Of a stretch of 64,000 nt of DNA, positions 1 to 12,814 are shown in pieces. How positions within the stretch are numbered: position 1 is the stretch's first letter; every line of letters begins with the position of its first letter. The notes beneath the pieces are model-generated. The model was not told the DNA's origin and did not search any database. It saw nothing but the letters and a program-made list of their open reading frames with translations. Source of the DNA: Nageia nagi (Eukaryota > Pinophyta); assembly GCA_050084985.1 (NCBI GenBank), contig JBITNC010000001.1, forward strand, positions 16,740,001-16,804,000. Direction: 5' to 3'. A program made the position numbers and the translations under genes.

Positions 1-1440
1 TTAAATTTTGTAAATTTGATGCTCTTTTTACCAACGTAAATCCGAGAAACAATTCTATCACTAAAAGGATGTTTTAAGCAAAGAAAGAAATCTTCATCAT
101 CACTATTATATCTTGCTTGTTCTAATTTTTCTAACCTTTCCTCTAATTGTTTATGAAGATTGGATGGAGGCACAGGAGTCATTTGGGCATTTTGGGGTTA
201 TGTATTTGCTTGTTGAGGTGGGGGTGTATTGGTTGGATGGGATAGATTTATAGATTGGTTACCATTGGGGGTGGTGGAGGGGATTGAGGAGGGTTTAAAG
301 GCTATGAATAATTTTGGGGATTTGAAGGTTGTTGGGTAGGGATACCGATGATTTTCTTTAATTCTGCTTCTTTTAGTTTTAAAAATGAGCCAATTCTATT
401 AGTCCACTGTTCTTCTATATTATCTAATCAGTAACATATGAAATCAAATTGTTGATCATTGGCACCTTTTTGGAAATCATTTGACTCCTGTGCCTCTAAT
501 AGGATATCAATTTTAATTTCATGTTTCTCTTGTGTCCAACTAGTTTTCTTTTCATAGGCCTTATTTATTAGAGCATTAATTTGATCATATACATTTTCAA
601 GTTTTTGAAATTTAGTTGCAATGGCCTTACCTTTATCAAGCATACCTAATTTTTGCCATTCATCAGTATCCGTATGACTTCATTGAGTTTTATCTTCCCT
701 TTTAGAATGTTCTTCATCTAGTTTCATTTTTGGATAAACTTAAGATTCTACCTCAACGGCATACATGTTGTGCGAGTAAGTAGGCATGCTGTTGATATCC
801 TTAATTTTTCTATTTGACTTCCTTATTTTTGATGATTCTACATTTTCATAATGAAATAATGAATCTGAAGAAAGTAGAGTACTTGGCTATGATTCTAATA
901 GCTCATGTTTTGTTAAAATATTCATAATATTTTCAGCATTGTTAGTAACAAAATATTCCATTCTATCACATGATCCATTAGTTCCTTTATAGATCTAATA
1001 TTGTTAGGAATAACATCAAGATCATTAGCATTGAATCCACTCTTAGAAGTATTAGCAAAGGTTTCTTGATTTACACTTTCAAAATCCCCATAAAAAAATC
1101 CATGTTAAATTTGTTAAGGGTTTGGCCAATAATATTCATTCGATAACTAGAGTTAACAGATTTAGACTCTTCTTCATCAGTATCTATTCGATTAGGTGGA
1201 TGATGTTTGAAGAGTTAGGAGGTATATTAGGATTAATCCTAACACTCCTAATTTTTTTGAAATGATCCTTCCCTTTAGATATTTTAGTTTGTTCTTTGAT
1301 GAAAAATATTTTTGGGATAAATGAGGAAAAACCTTAGTTTTATCATTTTGATGTGCAACTACCCTAATAACATATAGTAAATTTAAGAAGAGTAATGCAA
1401 ATGGAATCATGACTCACTTTGAAGAAGGATGCCCTAAAGG
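1..1440 (-). pseudogene. unidentified degenerate coding remnant
   Basis: On the minus strand this stretch reads as pieces of one protein broken by stops and frameshifts. It has a basic Lys-rich N-terminal piece near 1410-1192, a charged helical stretch near 640-430, a Pro/Gln-rich linker near 330-180, and an acidic segment followed by a short Lys/Ile-rich tail ending at the window edge. No catalytic motif is visible. The composition would suit a gag- or capsid-like structural protein of an LTR element or an endogenous pararetrovirus, but I cannot place it in a family. It runs off the left edge. Confidence 0.3.
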
Positions 1441-2139
1441 GAAACTTACATGTGTAGGAACGATTGGGTTCACCAGAAATTTAGATAGTAAATTATGTAA
1501 ATAATAAATATAAACACAAAATAAATCCACAAAGATAGCACTTATTTAAATATAATGATAAATAAATGAAAAGTGTGAACCTAATTATGATAAGGTAATC
1601 CTTAGGGTATGGTAGGGATATATGGAGGACTAGATCAGATCAGAGGTGAGCATGCAAATGATAATGAATGGTATAGACTAGCATTTGTCACCTCCTTTGT
1701 TTGTAGCTTAGGATCATGAAGTCGCATGCTCTTAGCGATGTACAAACTCTATAGTGTGGATGTCATAAAACCTATAAAATTAGATAGTGCACAAAATATA
1801 ACGCGTAATAATATCTCATAACAAATAAATATTCCAATAGGTGGTGTTAAGAGACACCATAAGTATGATGTATGGGAAAACCATATATCGAAGAGATCTG
1901 ATAGGGATGTTAACCTCCAACTCTTGTATTTATAACCTGCAAGGAAATAGAAATAAGTGAAAGTCGACTCATAGCAATAATATAATCATTGTTATATTCA
2001 AGATATTTTAAAATATGAACCATGGTAAATAATATAGCATTTAATATAACACATGGCATTGCATTATAGTATCAAATTTACATTGGCATTTGTAATATTG
2101 CTTTTAGTACTTTTAGAAAAATCTAAAATATTTAATAAA
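1441..2139. other. non-coding AT-rich stretch, TATA-like site
   Basis: I see no gene here. On the minus strand a TATA-like string (TTATAAATAC) lies at about 1927-1936, roughly 500 bases upstream of the minus-strand coding remnant at 1-1440, so this could be its old promoter or leader. That link is inference. Confidence 0.3.
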
Positions 2140-2395
2140 TCATTTTTATGTGTCTACACCCAATGTTAACCATTTCAAAAATTTTGGTTGCTTAGCTTAT
2201 GCACATGTGGCTGATGAATTTAGAAAGAAGGTTGATCTTAAGAGTGAAAAAATTATTTTTATTATTTTTTGTGAGAAAACTAATGCCTAGAGGATTTATA
2301 ATCCAAAACTCACAAAGTGGTGGTATCTAGAGATATAATTTTTGATAAAGGGGTAATATATGGTCATCAAAAACTTTATGTTGATAATGGAATAT

Positions 2396-3451
2396 TGATC
2401 CAAAATTTGGATCCTCTCTGAATTTAGCAACATCATATTCAGAGTGTTCAACATGTTTAGTTTTTCTTCAACTTTTCGATGCTTCCTTCGGATTGAAAAT
2501 CTGATTCAGTTTGAGGGAGATATGTGATTTCTAAGTTTGAGTATTTTTTTATTAAAAAATACAAGAAAAAAAAAGAAAAAAAGTATTTTTCAAGTTCCTA
2601 TTTATGTTTATTTTATTACATCATGTTGTATAGCTCATTTTCCTCTTTTCAAAACCTTTTACGATTCATGAAACTGACTTCATGATCAAAAGTTATTGCA
2701 TTTTGAAGTATGCAACTTTTATAATGAAATGGGGGGCATTTGGAGGCCAAATTGCGTGGGGGCATTTTGGAGGCTAGATTACAAGCCCCTAGGTGGCACC
2801 ATATTATTGGATCTGCCCAAATTATTTATGTTTGCATGTATTTTATGGTTACTAAGGTGTTAGTTTTATTTTTAATTGATTATTTAGCCTAAAATTGGGC
2901 TGAAGTTATTTTGCAAGTCTGTACCAACTAAAGAGCATTATTTTTTGTCTTCGTAGGCTCACATTTGGAGATTGGCTCAATCATTTGAGCCCAAATTTGA
3001 ACTGAAGATAGAGGAGTCAAATGGGTATCTAGAAATATTATTTTTGTGGTTACTTCCTAGTTATAAAATACTCCAAAATTGAGGCCAAATTTTGTTATAA
3101 AAAAGGAAAATTTGGATGTGTTCAAGAGGAAGTAATTTTGGAGAGTTGAGTTCAGTATTTTGTGTTTTTCAGAGTTATATTTTGTATTTGAATGTGAGAA
3201 GAAGTGTTGGAGGACTATTGAGGTCACTGTACATTATTCCACCTAGTGATTGAAAAGACCTTTTATTGTTGGATGTAGCCCACCTCGGGTGAACCAGGGT
3301 AAATTATCTTATCTTTGTATGGTTATGAATATTGCTCTTCTCTGGTTTTTCATTTTAATTATTTGAAACTTCCATTTGAAAGCAATTAAAAGTGTGGAAA
3401 GATCCTTGGGAAGGATTAAAGAGAATTTTTAATCTTTTAGATTATGGATCA
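2396..3451 (+). repeat. 5' LTR of gypsy element A
   Basis: It begins TGATCCAAAA and ends TATGGATCA, and is matched along its length by 14729-15782. It is followed by a primer-binding site at about 3455-3467. Confidence 0.8.
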
Positions 3452-3578
3452 TGGTTGGTATTAGAGCAATTGATTATTTGGGATTTAACCTGTGTTTTTG
3501 TGAGATTGTTGTTGGGTGTTGTGAAATTATTCTTGCATGAATACCAAATCACAAAGTAAGAGAGGATAAGGGGATATT

Positions 3579-4565
3579 ATGGAAGGAGATACAGAAACTG
3601 GTTTCAAGAGTTGGTTGAAGAAGCAAAGAGAGCTTGCAACCATGATCAGTGAAGGTAGAACTAATATGGAGAAACAAATTGTTGATCTTTCAACAATGTT
3701 ACAAAAAAAATCTCTACAATTCCAACATTTTCAAGAACAACAATATAAGAAAACTAAAGGTGAAATAAGTGAAGGTAACAAGTTAAATAATGAGAGTACA
3801 AATAATGTTTTTGCAAGTTCTCCTTTAAAATTAAAAGTTAAATTTGATTTGCGTACATTTACTATTGAAGTAAATGCTGAAAGGTTAGACCATTGGATAA
3901 AGCAAATTGAGGTTTATTATAGAATACAACATATTGTAAAAGATAAGGATAAAATTTAGTTAACAACTCTTAAAATGAGTTGTACTGCACTTCTTTGGTG
4001 GAAAAGTCATTTACAAAGTGAGAATGAATCATTTAATGTTTGTGTTGCTTCTTGAACTCATTTTGTACAATTGCTTAGAGATCAATTTTATCCATTGGGC
4101 TATTGTTAAAAAGCAGTTATAGAATGGCAAAGTTTTCGATAAGGAAAAGGATAAAGTGTGCAAGAATACACTACAAAGTTTCAAAAAAGAGCTACAGTGC
4201 TAGGTATTTCTCTTGATTCCCAAGATACTTTTCTTAAGTATATTGGTGGTTTGCACAATTATTTGAAGCATACATTGTTGATGTTTGATCCAACTGAATT
4301 AGATAAAGTTTGTGTTCAAGCTACACACTTAAAAAAAGGAGAAAATTTATACAGGATGGAAAAAAGAAAAATGCTTCTAATACTAATGATAATGAATAGA
4401 ATAAAGAAAAGGGGAAAGACAAAAAGAAAACTACATCTACTGCACAAAAAGAAAAATCCAAAGATGTATGTACTCATTGTAAGAAAGAAGGTCATTTACA
4501 AGTTAAATGTTGGAAATTGCATCTTGAATTATGCCCTAAATCTAAAGGTAAAAAGAAATAAGTAA
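3579..4565 (+). pseudogene. gypsy A gag, degenerate
   Basis: It starts MEGDTETGF at 3579. A coiled, Lys/Gln-rich head is followed by the gag core (WIKQIEVYYRIQ near 3890; then WWKSHLQSENE near 4000) and a CCHC zinc knuckle in a shifted frame (CTHCKKEGHLQVKC, about 4470-4510). A TAG at 3957-3959 and at least one frameshift before the knuckle break it. Retrotransposon gag packages element RNA into virus-like particles; this copy cannot make a full protein. Confidence 0.7.
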
Positions 4566-4689
4566 CTACTATTGCAAAAAAAGTAGAAGATGGTTTTGAT
4601 GTAGATGAGAAAATGTCATGCATGGTCTTGCATAATACACTTAATGAAGATGTAAACAAAAAATTGAACTTTTTCACATCAAAGTACAA

Positions 4690-5333
4690 GCTAAGAAACT
4701 AAGGATTGATACATTGTTTGATCCTGGTTCACAAGCTAACTTGATTGTTGAGGAATATGAAAGATCACTTGCACTCACTACTCAACCACATCCACACCCA
4801 TATCCATTGGAATGGGTTCATAAAAAGTCCAAGTTAGAGGTAACTCAACAATGCAAATTGAAGTTTGGAGTTAATAGGGATTTCATTGATGAAGTTTTAC
4901 GTGATGTTGTTCCTTTAGATATTTATGGGATTGTGCTTGGAAGTCCTTATCTATGGGATAAAGATGTTTTATTTTATAGAAAGAAAAATAAATATAAACT
5001 CATTAAGGATGGAATTGAATATATGGTTAGTGCTCATTAAAATAAGAAAAATAATATTTCTTTGATTATTACAGGATAAGAAAAGAGATAATAATACATA
5101 CAGATCATCAACCCTTACAGTATTTACAATCACAATCTAAATTACAACAATCAAGATATTTTCATTGGATGGGATTTTTGCAACAATTTCATTTGATATT
5201 AGACCACCAATAGTTGCAACTGTTGTAATTCTATAACATAGTTCTTTGATGTATGAGGGTTATAAAGAACAATACGTTGATGATCCTAATTTTCAAAATA
5301 TTTATCATAAATTGAGTCTTGTTAATGAAAATG
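4690..5333 (+). pseudogene. gypsy A protease region and RNase H tail, RT deleted
   Basis: An aspartic protease-like active-site motif reads LFDPGSQANLI (usually DSGA or DTGS, here DPGS) near 4711-4745, followed by a C-terminal half ending YMVSAH at 5037. After about 200 broken bases the frame resumes with residues typical of the RNase H/integrase junction (YVDDPNFQNIYHKLS, about 5274-5315). The several hundred codons of RT expected in between are absent, so this copy was non-autonomous, or was deleted before the copia insertion at 5334. Confidence 0.6.
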
Positions 5334-5832
5334 TGTTGGAATGTATAATGCATTATTGTAAAGGTTTTGTAATAATCTTCTATGTAAGTTCACTAATACT
5401 TAAGGGTATCATTTGATACTTTAAGTATTTAAGTGAATATGATAATGTAACTTGTCCTACACTCCATGTCATGAGCATGCCCTTTGGGTAAAAGGATGTG
5501 CATGTCATGCTTTTGTAAATTGGATAAAAAGGTGATCCAAAGAGGGATTTTGGCCTATAAATAGAAGGCTCCCTCTTTGTGATCATATACCAATTTATGG
5601 AGTAAAGTTATGATAGTGGATAGTGTTTAGGAGTTGAGTTTAGAAAGTTTGTAAGAGTTCATATTTATGATTAAGTAAGATCTAGTTAGTGGATGTACTC
5701 CTAGTTGGAAGAACCACTTATATCTTGTGTTATCTTTGTGAGATTGCTTTGTGAGTTTTTTAGATGTGATTTGTGAGCTTACATGTGATCTTGGGAGTTT
5801 AGAGTTGTTTAGTTTATACTTCAATTCTCACA
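5334..5832 (+). repeat. 5' LTR of copia family-1 element
   Basis: It starts TGTTGGAATG and ends TCTCACA. A TATA-box-like CTATAAATAGA lies at about 5554-5564, as expected for the LTR promoter. The paired LTR is 12815-13313. Confidence 0.9.
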
Positions 5833-6355
5833 TTTGGTACCAAAGCTCCTTGGAGGCTCTTCTCTACATCCTTGGTTTGGTGACTCTTCTTCAATTTTTG
5901 AGGTTCTTCATCGTTGTTCATCATTTTTGAAGGTTTACTCCTCTTGTTTTAGGTAAAATAATTTAGAGGTATAACCCCCTATCCTTGTTTATTCATTTAG
6001 AAACTAACATTCTTTTGTGATTATGTTAGTTCAACTCCTAGATATCAATACCTCAATAACTTAATATATTATTGCTCAGTTTGTTTGATCTACTAACAAA
6101 TTTCTATGATGGGTAATAATACATGAGGCAAAATATGCAATTTGATACTAATTTTTGGTTAGTTTTTTTTTGCAATTTGCTTAATATCACAATGAATTGT
6201 TGTGATTAAAAAAAAAAAAACATTTTATGCTAGTTATCTTTTTTTGGAGCAAAATAAACTTTTCAAAATAACAACAATTTATTAGTCTATAAATCTTTGT
6301 CACAAAATTTGTGTACAAAAGTGACAAGTTTACTTTTTTTACTTTTGCATCAAAG

Positions 6356-6356
<1 letters not shown>

Positions 6357-6401
<45 letters not shown>
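6357..6401. repeat. (TA)n microsatellite
   Basis: About 22 uninterrupted TA dinucleotides. Confidence 0.97.
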
Positions 6402-6404
<3 letters not shown>

Positions 6405-7024
6405 TATAATATACAAAATCAAGAAGAAATATTACCATTTTTACAAGGTTTAATTAATACCTTGCATCTTCTAAATGGGAGGTATACTTTGTATTAAATC
6501 TTTATTTCAAGTTTTTTTTTTCAAATAAATTTTGAAAGGGTATCTCTAAATTTACATTTTTTATGGCTATCTCTAACAATATTGACGCCCTCTGCTGCTG
6601 TCTCGCCTCTTCTACTCCATGGGCTCTTTGTGGGTATTTGGTAGAGGCAACCTTTTTTGTTGTGTCTCTTGGTACGTGCAGCTGCAAACAAGAAAACCCC
6701 TCCTGTTGTTTTCCCATCTCTCTCCTCTCCTGTGCCTCCCTACTCAACCTCACGTCTGCCTATTTCTCTGCTCTTGTTTCTAACGCTCTGTTTGTTCTTT
6801 CCACGCAAGTCAGGCTTGCTTCTTTCTTCTCCTCATCAATTCTTTTGGGTACGTTTTTTTCAGTGCACGTATGAGGAATTTTTTTCAGAGGCAATGTTTT
6901 GCTACTTACTAAAAGTTTTTAATACTTATAAATATAAAAATAGTTGTATACTAAGTAAGCTATCCTTAAGATAAAACTTTAAGTAAAAGAGGGGGAATTT
7001 ATATTTCTTTAACTTAATTTTTTT

Positions 7025-7375
7025 CTATTATACATATTCTTTTTTAAAAGTTAAAATAATGCATGCTTATGATTAGTACTTATGCTTAGTATTTAAACTT
7101 TTAAGTTAAAATGATACATACTTGTGCTTAGCATTTAAATTTTTTGAAGTTAAAATAATGCATGCTTATGATTAGTAGTTATGCTTAGTACATAAATTTT
7201 TAAATTAAAATGATGCATGCTTATGCTTAACGCTTAAATTTTCTAAGTTAAAATGATGCATGCTTATGCGTAGTACTCAAATTTTTTAAGTTAATGATAC
7301 ATGCTTAGAATTTAATTTTTTTAGTGATGCATGCTTATTAATTAAAATCTTAAGTTATGATGGTCTTGTGCAAAA
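7025..7375. repeat. degenerate tandem repeat, about 50-60 bp unit
   Basis: Roughly seven imperfect copies share GATGCATGCTTATGCTTAGT followed by an A/T-rich arm with AAGTTAAAAT. Each copy contains the palindrome ATGCAT or GCATGC. Confidence 0.8.
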
Positions 7376-8191
7376 TTAGGAACGATGTAAAAGATGTCCT
7401 TTAGGGGTTGGTAAATAAAACCCATTGGACACTTACATTTCAAATTGAATGGATGATGTTTAACTTATGCTTTTTTACTTCATGTTTCGCATTTCATTTT
7501 ATTTACTTATGTAAATAAAAACATAAACATTAAATGAGCAACCCTCTAAAATGAACACATCTGCACATACATTTCGCAACATGACTTCTTTAGAGAGCCA
7601 TGAGGTGAGGATAGGCGAACCGGAGCCTTTAAGTATGATGATCCAAATGGTGAAAAGTTTATACTTCTTAATTGCCCTTAAGTTTTCTATTGGTCTAGAA
7701 ATAACTTCAATAGATGGATAGGCATGTGTATAGTGATACCACATGTCCACACATCCATTTAGGGATTATCTTAATAACCTAGGAGGATAACTTGAAACCT
7801 AATCAAGATTAATAATTTAGTCGATCCAATATACATCATAACTTTGAAAAATAGTAGGTACTTCTTCTTATGAGAGTATAATACTGACCAAGGTAAACTG
7901 GTTGAGGATTGGTAGTACTTGGACTCCTTTTGTGTGGGCATCTAGGTGAAGGTCTAATTTTAGATAAAAAAATAAGCTTCAACAATATCACTCTACATAT
8001 ACGGTTCTTGAGATGAGAAATGTATTTGAGTACATGGGTTATTATTTGAGTTGTAAAATATTTGCACTAGTGAATCAAATCAAGCATGTCTTAGTTAATT
8101 AAATGAAACATGTATTACTTGGTTAAAACTTAACATATAATGTTATTTATTGAATCACATGCTTATTATTTTTCACATTCTTATGTAGCAA

Positions 8192-9170
8192 ATGGAAGAC
8201 TCTTTTTTACACAAACACATTCTTGATGGTTCCAACTTTGGGATTTAAGAACCTTAGATGAGAGCTGAGTTGTAGGCAAGGAAGCTTTGGCAAGCAATGA
8301 ATAAAAATCTTGTACCTTCTAAAAATAAGAAAGCACTTGAGACTTACAACACTAAGAATGATTTGGCTACCTCTATGATTTTTCATGCAGTTTTAGATGA
8401 TATGCTCTTTATGATTTCATCCTCAACCTTGGTAAAAAAAAGCTTAGGATAAGCTTAAGTAAATCTACCTTAGATCTAAGTTTTATAGAAGGTTTACTAT
8501 TCTCCAAAATTTGCTTCAATCTCGTCAAGGGAAAAATGAAAATATTTCCATCTACTTGAATAAAATCATTGACCTAAGGACCTAACTTATTGCTTATGGA
8601 TGCGATTGGATCAATGATGAGTTCATAGTCTTCATCATTCTTGAAAGCCTTTCTTCAAATTTTTGAAACTTTATGATGGTTATGGAAATAAAGCTTAATG
8701 ATGAAGAAGAAGTCTTCTCCCTTGAGAACCTTTCTAGGCTCCTTTTGAAGCATAAGGAACTCTTAACAAAAATGTGTTGATTTCTTTTTTAAAAGATAAT
8801 AACTTTTCTTTTGGAGCAACCAAAACTCCTTTCAAGAAGAAGTTCAATCTTCATAAGAAATCTTATCCTTTTTTCTCCAAAAAGTTTGAGAAAAGAGGCA
8901 ACGATAATAATAGGAACAACATCAACAACAGCAAGAATAATGGTCACAAAAATCACATCAAGTAAAGTGATAGAAAGGTCAAAGTAAATAATCTAAATCC
9001 TAAGGTAAAGTTTGATAGAAATTGTAACTATTATGGCCTTCAAGGTCATAAAGAAATTAATTTCTATAAAAATAAAAGAGAAGAAAAGAACAAAGGTAAT
9101 AGAAATGTAAAGAAATTCAAAGAAAAAAAAAATATTCAAGCTGATTTTGCCATGGTGCTCTACTTCATGT
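8192..9170 (+). pseudogene. copia family-1 gag, degenerate
   Basis: It starts MEDSFLHKH at 8192 and continues through a copia gag core (LWQAMNKNLVPS near 8288, then LETYNTKNDLATSMIF). A Lys/Asn-rich linker follows, then a zinc knuckle with a damaged pattern (CNYYGLQGHKEINFY, about 9024-9066). Several in-frame stops break it. Confidence 0.65.
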
Positions 9171-10330
9171 CTCGTATTTTTTCATTTGATTAGATTGTTG
9201 ACTCTAGTTGCACTAATCACCTATGTTTTGAAAGGGAGAAGTTTAAATTGTTTTACAAGTATAGAAAAGATGTGATTGTGATAAGTGATAACTCTATCCT
9301 TGAAGTTTAAAGAATTGAGAGTGTGTTGATTCATAGGAAGGTTTTTGAAAATATGCTCTATGTTCCTAAGCTTAGGATGAACCTTCTCTTTATGATTCAA
9401 GTTACAAAGAAAGGGTACTCATTTGAGTTCAACTCTCAATCTTGGTGCATGAAGAAAGGACTTGATACTTTGGTTAAAGGATTAGTGAAAGATGATTTCT
9501 ACATTGTAGATCAAGTTTTATCAAAGATGTATCTTGCTACAAGTGTGTGTTTTAGAGGTAATCTTTAGTACTAATGTTTAGGGAACCTTAACCATAAGAG
9601 TATTCAAGTCATGAAAGATTAAAAACTTATGAAAGGTTTTTCTTTTATTTTACCTTCAATTGGTCTATGTGAGAAGTGCATCTTTGGTAAGATGCATAGG
9701 TAAAAGTAAAAAAAAAAGGTAACAAGAGCATCTTAACCTCTTCAACTTATGCATTTAGATTTAATGGATCCGTTTCAAACTAAATCGTTTAGAGGAGCAT
9801 CATACATCTTGAATTTTATTGATGAATTTAGTAGGATGACCTTTGGGTATCTACTTGAGCATAAAGATCAAACTTTTGAGAGTTTTAAGGATTTTAATAC
9901 CTTTATTGAGAATCATACTAACCTTAAAATCAAGATGTTGAGATCAAATAATGGGGGAGAATATAACAACAATGAGTTCAATGACTATTATGCTAAGTAT
10001 GGAATCAAGAGGTAGTTTACAATTCTTTACACTCCTCAGCAAAATGGTGTTGCTAAAAAGAAAAATAAGATAATTATGGAAATGGTTAGATACATGTTAG
10101 GTAATCTTCTTAGTTTTTTATGGGGTGAAGTTGTGACCATTGCTATTTACACCTTAAATAGGTGTCTCACAAAATTCGCTTAGAGAAAAAATCCTTTTGA
10201 GGTATGATCAAGAAGAAAACCTAACATTTATCAAATTAAGGTGTTTGGGTATGAAGCATTCTCCTACATTATTTCTGAGAAAAGAAAAAAGTTAGACAAA
10301 AAAGCATAGAGGCTACAAGTTCTACTCTCC
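9171..10330 (+). pseudogene. copia family-1 protease and integrase, degenerate
   Basis: A protease active site in the form VDSSCTNHL (usual D-S-G/C-A/T-x-H) lies near 9195. The GAG-pre-integrase zinc region spans about 9570-9700. The integrase core at 9749-10110 shows FIDEFSRMT, the second Asp region as SNNGGEY (usual TDNGGEF, so the catalytic Asp is Asn here), and TPQQNGVA. Stop codons interrupt it at about 10013 and beyond. Confidence 0.7.
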
Positions 10331-12090
10331 ATCCTATAAAGGAGTGTTTCTTTCAAAGTATGTAAAGTTCAATGAACTTCTTAAAGAATCTACTTCTAAT
10401 GAGGATGTTGATGATTTAGATGACTCGATAGTTGCTCTTATCTGGTTGGATATTGATGTAGACAAGTCATCTCAAGAGCAAAATTCTTCAACATAGAGTA
10501 ACAAGGAGCATAATCTTGAACAAATCTTTATTTGCCAAGATTGACAACAAACATGAGCCCTCATCTTTCAAAGATGCTTCTAAGCATGAGTGTTGGTGGA
10601 AGCCATGAAATTTGAGTATAATATGCTTATGAAAAATGAAATATGGGATTTGGTTCTTTATCCCAATGAGAAGAATATGATTAATAATAAACGGATCTAC
10701 AAGATCAAGTTTAATTTAGTTGGAGATATTAAGAAATATAAGGTAAGGTTAGTAGCTAAAAGTTTTGCTCAGAAATATGATGTAGATTATAAGAATACCT
10801 TTGCTCTCATGGTAAATATGCCTACTATTAGGATTATCATTTCTCTTTCTATAACTCAAGGATGAAAAGTTTTTCAACTTGACGTTAAGAGTGCATTTGT
10901 TAATGGTGACTTAGATGTGAAAATCTTCATGAATCAATTAGAAGGGTTTATTATGGAAGGCAAAAAATCCTTTGTGTGCAAGCTAAAGAAGTCATTATAT
11001 AGACTTAAGCAAGCACCTAGATCCTGGTATAGAAAGATTTCAAGGTACTTTGCAAATATTAGATTCTCCAAGTATTTTTCTAATTTCGATCTATATGTGC
11101 TTAGTTAAGAAAAAGTTATAGTCTTAATTCTCATTTATGTGGATGATCTTTTGGTTTCTAAGAGCAATGATGAAATTATTCAAGAGTGCATATCTAAACT
11201 TGAGGTAACATTTGAAATGACTGATCTTGGTCTCTTGCACTACTACCTTGGAATGCAAGTATACCAATATAAAACTTGCACTTATCTTAGTCAAACTAAG
11301 TATATATCAGACATCTTGTAAAAATTTAAAATGGAGAAGCGTAGATATGTTGCTATCCCATTCTCTCCTAGAATCACTATTTCTTTGAGCCCCAACTCTT
11401 AGTTAGTTGATGCTACAGCTTATAGGTATTAATTGGTAGTATTTTATATTTGACTATTTTAAGCTAGATATTACCTTTGCAGTGAATCTAATGGTATAAT
11501 TCATGCAAAAACCATATGTTGAACACCTCAATGTTGTTGAGTAAATCTTGAGGTATGTTATAGGGATGAAGGATATTACTCTCAAGTATTCTAAGTTACC
11601 CTCATTTATTCTCTCAGGGTTCTTCGATTCTGATTATAGGGGAGATAAAGATGATAGAAAATCAACCTCTACATATGTTTTTAGCATTGGTTCAAGTGCT
11701 ATCTCTTGAACTTCCAAGAAGCAACCTACTTTTCTCTTTCTACCATAGAAGTTAAATATCGAGCCATGTCTGTTGTAGCCCAGGAAGTTATTTAGCTAAG
11801 ACATATTTTGAAAGAAATTGGATAGGACCAACCTGGCCCATCTTTGATTTCTTCATACAATCAGTTGGCTATTTCTTTGGATAAGAATCCTGTGTTCCAT
11901 CAGAGAATAAAACATATGGAAATCTAGGCCCATTTTACCAAGAAGAAGGTTCTTGATGGCATCATACACCTGAAGTATTGTCCATCCACCTTGAACTCCA
12001 CTTATTTGTTCACTAAGCCCCTCCCAAAAACTCAATTTTGTAAGCTTAAGGATGCTATTGGGTTGGTGAAGTTACCCTCAAGGGGGAGTA
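10331..12090 (+). pseudogene. copia family-1 reverse transcriptase and RNase H, degenerate
   Basis: RT begins near 10590 (NEIWDLVLYPNEK), passes through LKQAPRSWY near 11005 and the catalytic YVDDLL at about 11137-11155, and ends near 11321. RNase H follows at about 11620-12040 (DSDYRGDKDDRKSTS near 11630). Multiple stops and frameshifts mean no polyprotein can be made. Confidence 0.75.
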
Positions 12091-12814
12091 AAGTTTAAAT
12101 TCTTATGTTGAATACATATTTGTGATGATAACTTTACCCCTAGGAGGACTGTCTGTTGTATAGTGTTGATTTTGTTGTACACCTTCATGGTAAGTTTGCT
12201 CTACGTGAAGAACTTGTATAATTATTTAGAGCAAAATATTAGCCAATGTAGCACTGTTCAGTTATCCATATGTGAGAAAATCTTATGTGTTTTTAGCACT
12301 GATTAGTTATCCATATGTGAGGAACTCATATGTGCATTTTGTTATGCTCTCTTTTTTAATGATAATCAACACATGTTGTATATATAATAGGTGACTATGA
12401 GTTTTACACTAACATCTTCATGATGACTTATAGTGCACCATTGATAACTTTATGATGGCATTTGTTTATTCATCTATCCTTGTTGATATGAATATCTTAC
12501 ATCTAATTGATCTTATTATTTGAGTTGCTTATGACTTGCAGGTTCCTTTGAGATTGCAAGTTACTTACTTTGGATATGCAGGCTCTTGGAGACTCTTCAT
12601 GACTTCCAATTGGATGACTACTTCATGTACATTGAAATCGATTGTGGTTAATGATTGTAATTGGCAAAGTAGTGAGTCTCAAACTAGATCTTTTTTACTT
12701 CATAAATATGTAAAAAGTTCTCATATTTGTTGTATCTGTTTGGAGAAGAACTCTCTTACTTTTTCTCTTCCTTCTCTCTTATTTGCTCTATCTCAATATT
12801 GCATTAAGGAGGAG
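12091..12814 (+). other. copia family-1 3' non-coding region
   Basis: The roughly 700 bases between the end of RNase H and the polypurine tract hold no gene I recognise. The same kind of sequence (repeats around TTAGTTATCCATATGTGAGG) recurs, reversed, near 63550-63720 in the partial copia element at the right edge, so it belongs to this family. Confidence 0.7.

Larger units (their letters stand above)
5833..8191 (+). other. long copia leader without recognised gene
   Basis: This stretch separates the primer site from gag. It holds a TA microsatellite, a GC-richer pyrimidine-rich block (about 6560-6880) with open frames on both strands that I do not recognise, and an array of tandem repeats (7025-7375). 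The GC-rich block differs in composition from the rest of the element and could be captured foreign sequence, but I cannot name a source. Confidence 0.45.

Noticed and set aside
6361-6401. Peptides with alternating Tyr-Ile on both strands
   Set aside because: They are translation of the TA microsatellite.
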